A DNA stretch of 64,000 bases from Lineus longissimus (Eukaryota; Nemertea; Pilidiophora; Heteronemertea; Lineidae): positions 4,898,001 through 4,962,000 of the forward strand of contig NC_088320.1 in assembly GCF_910592395.1 (NCBI RefSeq), in the 5' to 3' direction. Shown here piece by piece: positions 28,204 to 39,400 of this stretch. Numbering within the stretch: position 1 is the first letter of the stretch; every line of letters begins with the position of its first letter. The position numbers and the translations under genes are program-made. The notes under the pieces were generated by a model. The model worked only from the letters and a program-made list of their open reading frames with translations. It was not told the origin of the DNA and ran no database searches.

Positions 28204-29640
28204 TCAATCCCTCCCCCACAAAACCTTAAATAGTTTAAGAAATAATACACTTGGGTCAACAAAATGGACTCTTTCCGGTGGTCGAATTTGTGTCCATGTA
28301 TTTCTGTGGCAGTGGCTAAACGTCCAATAACTATGAGGCTGAACAACTTTACAAGAATTTTTGTGAAATGAATGATCTATATCATAGAATTCAGAATGAC
28401 CTGCCCATTTTTTGAAAGTGCAACATAAATGTAAGTGAGCTGCAGAACTACAAGAATATTCACATTGAAATCTAACATAATAAAATGTGTCATGATTTCC
28501 TGAAACATACTTCAGTTGTTTCTTTAAACGAACATGTGTCCATCGCTTACATTTGCTCCACTGTTCACTAGATGTATTCACAAAAGACTTCTCTCCATTT
28601 ACTGAAGTGACAGCGTTTAAATTTGAATCTAAGCTTGACATAAAAATGTTCCATTTTTTGGTCAGGATATCGTGAGAATATCTCATTTTCAAAACATCCC
28701 CACCACGTCCTAAAAACTTCAACTTACGTCGATGAAATGTGTGATCTACAAGGTGACAATGACAGTGAACAACCGCTCTACACAACCGACAAAATTCACT
28801 ACAATAGCATATTTTACACCTGTGACAACTGACTAATCTGACCTGTAACCTTAAACCGTAGCCATAAAACGGTGCGTCGAACCGGTTGGTAAGACAACCG
28901 GTGTTGACAGAGGCTTGCCTCTGGTTGCATGATTGATGCGACAGGAAAACTGATACAAGACTGGTCAAACCCATGGCCGATTCATCATGATTAAGTTTAT
29001 TGTTTAAAAGACTGTTTCTCGCAAAAAAAGTAGAACTTAATTGACCTTGTCCAAACACTTCGTCCGTTGATAAAATTGAAGCAATAAAATCCTTAATAGT
29101 TTTCCTCTCCCAGGAATAAGAATAGAAATAAAACTTTAATTCACCTGATGCACTCTTTGGGTTAATGCAAATATATTCCTCGAATGGTTTTGCATTTTCA
29201 TTAATTGGAATTCTGGATATTTGTGAAATAAATTTGTTCATCCAAGGACTAGATATCCAGTCCAATTGTATCCTGAACTGTCGGTAAACAGTTTGAATAA
29301 AATCATTTTGTAAATTCCAACCATGGATGCAGGGTTTAAAAAGTTCATGAACCGGCGTAACATCTGTTCGTAAACTCCAGTAATCCGGTGCGCATAACCG
29401 GCTGTTAAATCTGTGATGCATGGACTTTTGGAACTTAGTGACAAAGAAACTTGGTGTATCATCCAGAACCAGATTGTTTTCTGCTTCTAGCTGGTAGCAA
29501 CCAGGGGTGAAGGTCAAACTCGGCAACTTCTGGGGACGCACCAACGCGGTACGTGGTACCCCTGATGTGGTACGTGGTACCCCCAATGTGGTACGTGTTA
29601 CCCCATGTCCAAAAGTAACTAGGGAGCGAACCGTTTTGAT
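28204..29640 (-). CDS. Long uncharacterised open frame, Cys/His-rich, downstream of ADAR2
   Basis: I do not recognise the product. The frame is open for 478 codons between a TAG at 29641-29643 and a TGA at 28204-28206. At equal base frequencies such a run has a chance of roughly 1e-10 per site, so it is coding or was until recently. The protein is rich in Cys, His, Trp and Phe. The centre holds CHRCKICYCSEFCRLC followed by HCHCHLVDHTFHRRK. Near the C-terminus FQCEYSC, HLHLCC and DIDHSFHK look like a looser second copy. 'NSRLCAPDYW' and 'TNRFDAPFYG' are another similar pair, so an internal duplication is possible. A distant likeness to 3CxxC zinc-binding proteins of the receptor-transporting type (FxC...SAxxL) is only a guess. 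The first in-frame codon could follow a splice acceptor, since 'gcattctag' ends exactly at the TAG. It is in the same frame as ADAR2. Confidence 0.5.
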   Translation of the reverse strand: MKTVRSLVTFGHGVTRTTLGVPRTTSGVPRTALVRPQKLPSLTFTPGCYQLEAENNLVLDDTPSFFVTKFQKSMHHRFNSRLCAPDYWSLRTDVTPVHELFKPCIHGWNLQNDFIQTVYRQFRIQLDWISSPWMNKFISQISRIPINENAKPFEEYICINPKSASGELKFYFYSYSWERKTIKDFIASILSTDEVFGQGQLSSTFFARNSLLNNKLNHDESAMGLTSLVSVFLSHQSCNQRQASVNTGCLTNRFDAPFYGYGLRLQVRLVSCHRCKICYCSEFCRLCRAVVHCHCHLVDHTFHRRKLKFLGRGGDVLKMRYSHDILTKKWNIFMSSLDSNLNAVTSVNGEKSFVNTSSEQWSKCKRWTHVRLKKQLKYVSGNHDTFYYVRFQCEYSCSSAAHLHLCCTFKKWAGHSEFYDIDHSFHKNSCKVVQPHSYWTFSHCHRNTWTQIRPPERVHFVDPSVLFLKLFKVLWGRD

Positions 29641-29943
29641 CTAGAATGCAACAGAGCAGACCGTCGCAATGAGTGACACAGCAGTAAACTGGTTTCGGCA
29701 ATCGGTGTCTGCTGGTAGATTAGTATCAATTTGCCTGAGAAGTTCAGCTGTTTGAGCTTTGCATTGCCTTCCAAGACTTTCAGCAATACCGCATGACTTG
29801 ACAACTACCGAAACCAACTTTGAAAAGCTATGCTCTTCCGCTATGTCGCACAATGCTATGAGCTGAACCATAGCAAACTGAATCAGTTTGGAACGAACCG
29901 TTTCAGTCGCCAGTTCTAACCTGTACCAACTGGTTGGAACCGG

Positions 29944-30455
29944 TTAGCAATTCAGTGCAAACTGGTCCTGCTCGACAGGCTTCTTTACCCAGTTTCCGAG
30001 TCGGGCATCCTGGAAAACTTTATACAAGGACTGCTTCGTCGCTTGGTAGTCCTGAACCAATTGCTTAACGTCGCCGTAGTGCGACGGGAGATCACGCACC
30101 CCAGTGGTCGATGGCACTGTGCCGAACAACTCCTTGAACAGCTTGAACAGGGCCTGCTTACTCACGCGGGAAGCGTAACCCTGTTCGTTCTTGCCTGTCG
30201 TGGTCGAGATGACTTCTAAACGTGCATCACCTGTGCACCAGTTGACGCTGAAGTTGGGCGCCTTGCCGGGCTGCCGCGACTCCGGGTTACTGATTGCACT
30301 CAGGAATGGACGATTGATGTGGTATGGCGGCGGCATTTCTCCGGCGTCTGTGATGCGGGCATACATTGCACGCGATAGGTGGTCAGCGTGGTAGAGACTG
30401 CCCAAAATTATGCTGTTTAGGTAGATGGGCTCAACAAAGTGGCTCAGCAGGGCAC
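29944..30455 (-). CDS. ADARB1: ADAR2 last coding exon (C-terminal half of deaminase)
   Basis: Acceptor 'cgttacag' ends at 30456. The exon begins [12 protein letters not shown] and contains [27 protein letters not shown] and the C-terminal ALYC-like region, here [12 protein letters not shown]. It ends at TAA 29946-29944. The whole C-terminal third lies in one exon. After the TAA the same frame stays open for another 100 codons. Confidence 0.95.
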
Positions 30456-33400
30456 CTGTAACGAGAAATAAAAGAAATCTGTTGACAATTTGATTTATTG
30501 AGAGATTGATACAACTATGAATAGCAATACTGCTCTTCCAGTGGGAAAGTCAGGGCAGCTATCAGACAGACATACTACCAGGAGAAAACATAGTATATTA
30601 TTTCTGACAGAAAACAGTTGAAAGAGGTCCCTCACTCATTTCCTGAAAGTGGGAGACGAGAACCATGAAATCAAATTTCATCGGCCTAATTGGCTTGCCG
30701 ACATCGTTCAGACCAATTCCCAATCCATTAGGAGGTACGATTACCAACAGGTGAGGAAAAGAACCAACCTGCTTGATGTACCGCCAATGTTTATTTCATT
30801 GAGAAAGTGTTTGATTTAATTGACCAAATGGTGCAGCTGGTTTAATGATGAATAAATCAATTCGGTAAAGGATTTCAATAGGTCCCAGATGAGACAGAGG
30901 CAAAATTCTCAGTGAGGGTTTGTTACAGTCTTGATACATGTTCTTATCTATCAGACAATGTCTGATCAAAATGGAAGAATAGCCTAAGGACTCGTACGAA
31001 TTTGAAGTGATGTCTCTGTTGCACAATGAAGATTTTTGTCTGAGATCAAGGTAACCCGGGGTAGTTACATCATGAGTGCAAAGTGAGAAGATGTGGGTTC
31101 AAATCACTTTTGAGCCAATCTTGTTTTTTTCACGTTAAGAGTTCAAAGGCAAAGTGATGCGCTTCCTTTAAAACAAACCCAAAAGCTTTAGGCACACACC
31201 GGTCCTTGGTTAAGCTCACATAAGCCTTCAACTAACTTTAGCCCAAAGCCATGACAGCGGTATGCCTGATTTCTTACTACATCAATACCATAAACTCTGT
31301 CCAAAAAAAGTGTGACTTGCGGAAGGTAAAAGCTTACTTTCGGAATGTTGTGTTTGTTTTGTTCAGTATACTGTCTGCTGTTCCTCATTACAACCAATGA
31401 GTATCAAGGTAAGGACAGCTTCATCATCAGAAGGTGTGATTCTTGCGGCATTAAAAGTACCCTACATAACCAAGGGGAAATACTGCGGACCAGCATTTGT
31501 TAAGTCGCAACTAAGACAGAATCATTCGGGCCAAAACAGTTTGAAACATTGCTTATTGCAATGCATCACATCATATGTTGGTCAGAATATCGTGGGCCAA
31601 TCCCACTTGTCACAGCCATGCTTCAGAAATGTCCAACTAGCTTTCTCTGGTGTTCAATTAAACTACTACTGCCATCCTCGACATGTTATGAAGGAACTGA
31701 TCGACTTCAATAGTTCATCAAGTAATAACAGATTGCTGTCAAACGATTGAGTGATGGAAGTTCCTTGATTCGATAAAGACATACCCCAGCGCCTCTCTTG
31801 ACAACTACCGCACCAATTACTTCCCAGCCTGTAATCTGAAACCGCGCGAGTTTTTCACCATCAGGTAGATAGGAATTTGGTTAAATCGTATCAGTTCCAC
31901 AAACCACAAAAAACAGTCAAAGAGGACAAGGCAAATGAATATTCATCAAATGAAAAAAATGCACGATTTAGCACTGGTTTGCCCTTAAACCAAGATGATG
32001 TTATCATCAAATTAACATCCCAGGCTGAAGAGGCAGGTTCTTCCCTCACCTTGCATTGGCAAGAGGCGTATACATATAAGTGAAGGACCAACTTCCTAGT
32101 CAATTGAATGCCATCAAATTTCCCCAGCCATCTGCAAAGTTGCCATACATTAGCAAAACGAACAGAGGAATATTGCAATCGATTTCGAGTGTCACTTTCA
32201 TAGCTCTTCATAAACGAGAACACGCACTACATCGAGGTTTGTAAGATTGCGTGGCAGCGTCATGAAGTTCTGGAAATGAAGTGACTGTCACCAGTTCTGC
32301 AAGACGACGGCTGAAGCAGTCGGTAACACCTTGTTAGGCAGTTTTCAGAAGCTAGGGCAAGTGATCTCTCATTCAATGAGATCTCTGCCAAACATGTTCT
32401 GGCAAGAACGAAAATATAAATCACTTCGCTGCCCAACTTGTTTCAGAACAAACACCAGATGATGTGTTCGTACAGAAATAATAAGAATTCAATCAGATTA
32501 CAGATTGTTGTGTTGGCTCACTGGACTACATAATGTGTTGGCTCACTGGATGGATGGAGTGTTACATGCCTTTTGCACTCACAATCCATTAGCATGTTAA
32601 ATCACCCCCAGTCAGGCTTCAGGATGCCTCGTTGTGGAAGACAGCTGCCTTAGTTGCATTACTATGGCATGATGAAGTCCAGCCTCAATGCGCCAGCGGA
32701 ATTCTCGGATTCGAAATCAAACCACCACAGACCGATTTCAAATCCAAGAGTTTCTCTCTCCAGCTACATTTCACTTATCGCTAATTTAAATTGGACCCCT
32801 TCTGCTAAGACATCTCCATCCTAAACTTATAGCCATATGAGATACCAGCGTCTGCGAGATAACTTGCCAACACCTGATCGAGAGTTGCCACACAGAACTC
32901 CGTGAGGTTGGTAACACAAGAATATGGGTAGGACTTTTTACGTTTAAAGAGGTCTTTCCCATGACGCAGACAAACAGTACCATGGAGAAGTGATAGACAG
33001 ATATGAGGTAGAATGTTTTGGGAAATGTGAGAATATTTTCCAGCAAAGACTTTTTTCAACAATTATTACAGTGGAACCTCATTATAACTTACCCCCTCGG
33101 GATCAAGAAATTTATTCACCACATGCATTCGAAGTTCACTGTATCCAGTGTAAACTTCAATGCATTGTTTTGAGATGGGACTTTGTAAACATTTAGCTTT
33201 AACTATGCATTTACTGTAGAAGTGTCCATCATAATGAAGTTCCTCTCTACCCAGTGTTGAGATGGAACCAATCCGAGTTCGAATTTAAGCACATACACTG
33301 ATAAACTTTCTAGGTTACTGCGAGCCAACTTTCAACTACAGAGCCAAGGCAGAAATGCCCCAAGGCGCCACACTGATCTGAAATAAACATGATATAATCC

Positions 33401-36400
33401 ACTTTAGGAAATGCACAAACCAGCAATCGCATTAAGCAAATGCAAAAGTAATGTTTTCAAGAATGGCTTCTCAAATAGAGATCAAACTCTCAGCCGGCCA
33501 GAAATTCCATAATCTAGGAAGCAGCTATCGATCGCTACGACAACGATGAATTGATTTTCGAATTGGCACTCCCCGATGTAATAAAATATCCCAGAATTCC
33601 ATGCACAGGGCGACACAACTTTCATACTCGTTGCTCGTTTTTTTCATTTATCAACATTCAAGCGTCACGATCCAATAACTTTGTCTAATTGGATTGAAAA
33701 ATCATATGAAGTTCTTACTCTCGAAGCTTAACGTTTGCAGAAATATGAAAGGACTTTTTTCATTTTAGTCCTTGAGCTTTGCATTACAGTTCCCCCCCCC
33801 CCTCCCCCACCTATTGTTAACATCCTGAGCTAGTGCTTTAATACTGATAAGAAACGGCCATAAAAATTATTTTACTTCAAATGATTTCTCAAAAAGAAAA
33901 TCAACTTGTCTGAAAACATTCAAAGAATTGTTTCAAATCTCAAACAACTGTGTCAGAACCAGATGTGCACAAACATAAAACTTTATTTTAGCAAAATCAT
34001 ACACAAATTTAAATGTCTCCTTTGTCTTTAACCAATGACAAGCTTCCTAAATAGAAAAGAAGCTTATAGTTTTACTGTCTTACAAAGTAAAACTTAAGAG
34101 ATTTTCTGAGTTGAAACCAAAAACAGTATTATCTACTGAACAAATCTTTGAAGGCACTAATCTTAGGAGAAACCATTATTAGTCAGAAACAACTGACGAT
34201 CGATAATCAAAATTGCTTTGATTTCAAATAACGCAACTAAGTCAAACAGACTAATTTTGATAAAAATCAATCGTCTGACGAAAGGAGTTCATAAGCAAGT
34301 TAACAACACAAATTCTTTTAAATTTTGTTCTTGTAGATGTTTAGCAGCAGTAGACTAGATGCAGCATCCATCTGCCTATACATGTAGATCTGCTATTGGC
34401 AGCACTGTCTACCTGACCAGACATAGCCAACCACCTGAAGTAGCATCAAGTTTTATCAACAGCTGGCCATTCACCCTAGACTTATGTAACATCTCGCAAC
34501 AAGCTTGCTGCTCATAGGATGCATGCATGGGGCAAAGGCAGCAGGTATAGGCAGATCAATACTGCTCCTAATATACTGCTGATATCAGTTCAAACACGTA
34601 ACGAATCGGAAGCAGCTATAAGATTAAGTAACGGCTGTCGTGCAAGATCCATTTTATCCAGTCGGGATTTGATCTGACATATGCAGCAAGTATGCTTCTG
34701 AATTGAGCTATTGTCGGGATGACGGCTTGTATGAAGTATAACCAATGGCAAACATGGTCACCAATTAGTGAGTTTCCGCATAACTCCTGAATTATGATTA
34801 ACGAAGACGAATTCTTTGTATTCGTCCACGTAATCCATGCGATAGTCTTTATCAGTTCTTGCTTACACCGATACATCCATGTACTACAACGTTTCTTCAA
34901 ACATCAACCAAAAACCTCTGTAAACAACAGATTTCCAATCCCAGGCAACCTACCTGCACAATCAAAATCATTCTAAATCCATTCCTAGTTGATGTAGCCA
35001 TTTTCAGTTCAGGAATTCTTAATGGAAAGGCCACTTTAGGCAATCTTGGATACCATGTCAATCATTGCGAGACAAGCAAAATCCCGAGTGATTTTAAATG
35101 CACAGCTATTTTTCATCAATCAATCATGTCCGTATCTACATTCATCAATTTATCAATCCTATAGACCGACAGGAATTTGTTGCCGACTACTCACATTGTG
35201 ACATAATCAGATGTTAGTAGCATTGTAATTGAAATGCAGATTGAATGTTTTTATTTCACTTTTTTTGTACGTCCTGACTGCAGTATTAACATACATGATG
35301 TAGAAGACAGAAAAGTCGAGGGGTCACTGGACAACATGAGACTCTAGGCATATCTCTTAGTCACAACTTGCCTTACTGCATATTTCAGCCAAAGAGTTAA
35401 AGCAGGGTGCAGCACCCAAGTGGATTTTACCGTAAATCTTTTGAATGGAAAAACTGAAGGAAATCATATCAAAACAAACCCTTATCTGAAAATAAAGCAA
35501 CCATGCTATCATATAATACAGCTGTCAAGATTTCAAGATGGTATTAAATTGACCTCTGTTATTTTGTGTTGCTACAATGACACGAGAGAAAAGGTTCTGT
35601 TTTGAGACAACGCTTTCTCATCAGTAAACTGAAGAAGGTGTCTGAGACTTTATTGAGCAGGCAGGCGGATGCAGACCAGGGTTCAGCATTGCGGAAAATC
35701 AAAGTGAAATTTGCAATGCAAATGAAGACGGTATCACAGCTTCATTTCAGAATTATTCAAATGGCTGTCAGCTGCGCAAGATGGTGTTTCGATTACTCAG
35801 AACTGGGTGCATAGTTTTGATAAATTCGGCAACAAACTGGCTTCACTGAGGCAAGATAGTGTGTTGATTTTTTAGAATTGGGGTCCATAGGTTTGAAGAT
35901 ATCTACATCTACAACTACTGGTTTTGAGATGAGCACATATGAACACTTTTCCCTTTGGTAGGTGCTGACATGAATACATTGGTGCCAAGCCAAGCTGGGG
36001 AAGCCTAGCCCATTTGTTGAATATGTGATGATCAAACGGGAGTCAGACTCCTCTGATGTTCAACGAGGGTGCTTCTACTGGGTTGGCAATAGGGCTTCAT
36101 TCAATACGAGATTCCTCCCTTGTGATTGGTGGGGAAGCCTAGCCTATCTGTTGAATATTTGATGATAAACAGATATCGGACTCCTCTGATGTTCAACGAG
36201 GATGCTTCTACTGGGTTGGCAATAGGGCTTCATTCAATACGAGATTCCTCCCTTGTGATTGGTGGGGAAGCCAAACCTATCTGTTGAATATTTGATGATA
36301 AACAGATGTCGGACTCCTCTGATGTTCAACGAGGGTGCTTCTCCTGAGTTAGCAATAGGACCCTGTTCAATACCAGATTCCTCCCTTGCGATTGCTTGGG

Positions 36401-39400
36401 AAGCCAAGCCTATCTGTTGAATATTTGATGATTGAACAGATGTCCAACTCCTTTGATGATCGGCAAGGGTGCTTCAACTGTGTTGGCAGTAGGGTCTCGT
36501 TCAATACAAGATCCCTCCCTTGTGATGGCTTAGAAAAGCCAAGCCCAGCTGCTTGCGTAAACACTTGCCATTCCCGCCTATTGAATATTTGATGAGTCGA
36601 CGGATGTCCGACTCTTTTGATATTCTACTGAGAGGGCTCTGCCAAGATGGCAAGTATCCAGTGATTCTTATTTCCTCTATTAAGAGAACTTGGGAAGTCA
36701 TGCACAGCTGTCCCTGCAGCTCAGAATGACAACCAGTACGCATGTCTCTTGGAAATGATTTGTACTGGCATCGATATTGGCTGTTGAGTGTGTGCACCCT
36801 GATATATGGGGTATGGCCAGAACGCTCCGCCTTCGGCCCGGTTTTATTTTGGAGTTTCTGTCCCTTAATCTGGTTTCCACTGCCTAGCTGATGAGCCCAG
36901 ACCACCCTGTTTTCAAAGTTTTCATCAATTATAGTAGTACATGTGGCAAATGCCAAAGATGCTCGTGACATATTGGATACGTCTCAGCTGAAAAGCCAGA
37001 ATATCCCCTAGGATTGGCCCTAATCAAGGCGCTTAAATTTCAGCAGCTGGTCTGAGGAATCGAAGACGATTACCACCTCTACCGTACTGAAGTAGACGAG
37101 ACAAATTTATGACTCTTACACGACCTCTTGAAATGGTACCAAGTACATACAACATACTTTAAAAGACTTTAAGTTAAGCCAAAGCCGCTTTTAATGTCAC
37201 AACAAGTCATTATCTTGATCATTGCCAAATTTACAAGGCGTGAGGTGATTTCAATAATCCCTTAGCCAATATTTCTCAGTAACTTGAACTAAAGTAAAAC
37301 CAACAAGCTTAGCAGGGGTGGATACTGGATGGCAAAGGGGCATCTGACCCAAACATCCAAGAATTCCATGGTCAAATTCAATTGTTTTCTTTCCAAGTTT
37401 TGAAATAAGGGGGCCCAGGCACCCTTACTGCCCCCCTTAGATCTGCACCTGATCCGTCGATCGACCAGCAGCCTTGCAGAAATAACACATTCGATACTTG
37501 TATGAACTCAGATAGAATAACATGTCGGTCGTATATCATTTCGTATTATCCCAAATTTCATCCACCCAAGCCCTCCCCTGGGAGTCCCATGCTTGATCCC
37601 AGACCAAGCTTAGCTTAGCCGACGGACCATGATGCCACGCTCTAAAAGTAAAAGAGGCTTAGTTTCATACTTAAGCAGCCAATAATCTCTGATCCATGAC
37701 CGGATAAATTGATTTTGGGATCACGATATGGTTATTGGACACTGGATCAGACGGCACCATAAAACCACAAGTTGACGAAGTTTTTCTGACCGAATGGAGC
37801 GCATCAGCAATCTTGGTCAGAAATGCCTTAAGTTGACCTGTTAGTGTTCTTATCATGATACAAACCATCCTACCGACATGTCACATACTCATAATCTACG
37901 TCTTATGGCAAACTAGATTCATTAGCACAGCTAACTTTTGGCCATCAATCACAAATCATCATTTGCGCCAACTCAAACTCATGTCCAGGGCACTCTAGTG
38001 GGAACTGATTGTTCCCCAGACCACTTTACATATCGAGGACTTGCCAGCTTGGACAGTGAGGAGCTTCTTGCATGGTCTGGGACACTTCCAAGTAGGGAGA
38101 CCACGAAACACACAAGTTGAACAACCCTATCCATCATTGTATCAAATTGATTTTGACAGGCTGGCATTATCGGCTTCATGTATGACTGCTGGAATACCAG
38201 AAGGACGGTTAAGCAGTGGTTACTGAAGGCAGTAAGCTCCCACAACTGTCATAAGTTCACATCGTGACAGTGGATTCCACACATTATGTGGACAAAGTGG
38301 ACATAGGCAGACAAATAAATGTTGTCAAATATGCTGACAGAATGAAGTCGTGGTTAATCAGCCTTTTCAGGGCTCATGACGAAGTCGGTTTCAATATCAG
38401 AAAGGCCGAAAAAGTCGGCAACTGAATGGCCAACATACTTTTAAGCCTGGCCCCAGGGCAAGACAACCTGCCCCCAAGGGGAACAAGACAACCTGCCCCC
38501 AAGGCGTCCTTTCAGCATATCTTCACAAGATTAATGCTCCTCATAAACGCATCCATTAGGCTCATCAGGGAACGGCCATTCCCAAATTAGCAGACGTTCC
38601 GAATGCAAGATAATGGACCCCATCAGGGAGGCCTCGCAAGAAGTTACAAATTTGCAAGATATTACCGGCCAACTTCTGGTATGTTTTATTCAGCCTGATT
38701 TATATGTTGCAATCCAGTGACAGTCAGTGATGTTCTTGGCCTTAGTAATGTCCCGGGCCAAGCATTGTAAAACACAGCTAACCTCGAGGGGTAAAATTAA
38801 AAACAACCAGCTAACTGATAAATACTGGTTCCATTGTCGTCGCAATGAAATGTAATATACAATCTCCCAGGGAAATGAACATAATCAACCTAAAACCTTA
38901 ATCATATTGAAGGCGTAATACCCAGTAACGCTTTGTCCTACCCGCCACAATGCATATTAGCTAATCAAAATGTCTTTCCCGTCCGGATAACCAAAATCAT
39001 AACTTTGGTAATGTAATGATTGGTCATTGCCTGTAGCCTTCCTCATGATTCATGAGATTCGGATACGAGCAATCAATAGCGGTGCCACGGGACAACTGAT
39101 TAGGACACTTGCCTTCAAAGTCGGGAAGGCAAGGTTCGTTATCATGAAGCCAATATTTTCCACTCATCTGACGTACAGTCCTTAAATTGCGTCAGTGGCA
39201 CTATCCAGCGCGTTCTCTCACTATTTTAGACTTTCCCTATGAACTGCGGTGATCAGGATGAAAACTAGTGTCATCCATCCCAGCCAAACGAGAACATTTT
39301 GAGATGGTGACTTGAGATGGAACATAACAGCTTAGCTATAGCTCAAAGTTGAATGACTTGAAATCCTATTTTCATGGCTCCTTATCATCTGATACACTTT

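Larger units (their letters stand above)
30456..35990. other. ADAR2 intron, first part: no further exons recognised
   Basis: AT-rich intron with a SINE fragment near 31040-31130, a pogo-like MITE near 33069 and a C-rich run at 33792. Short open frames on both strands look like chance. Confidence 0.5.

Noticed and set aside
36501-36971. 156-codon minus-strand open frame
   Set aside because: It partly overlaps the 133-bp tandem array and shows no conserved motif or splice context.
38320-38430. Possible retroelement polyprotein remnant
   Set aside because: A few residues resemble a reverse-transcriptase-like stretch, but no catalytic motif or LTR is present.
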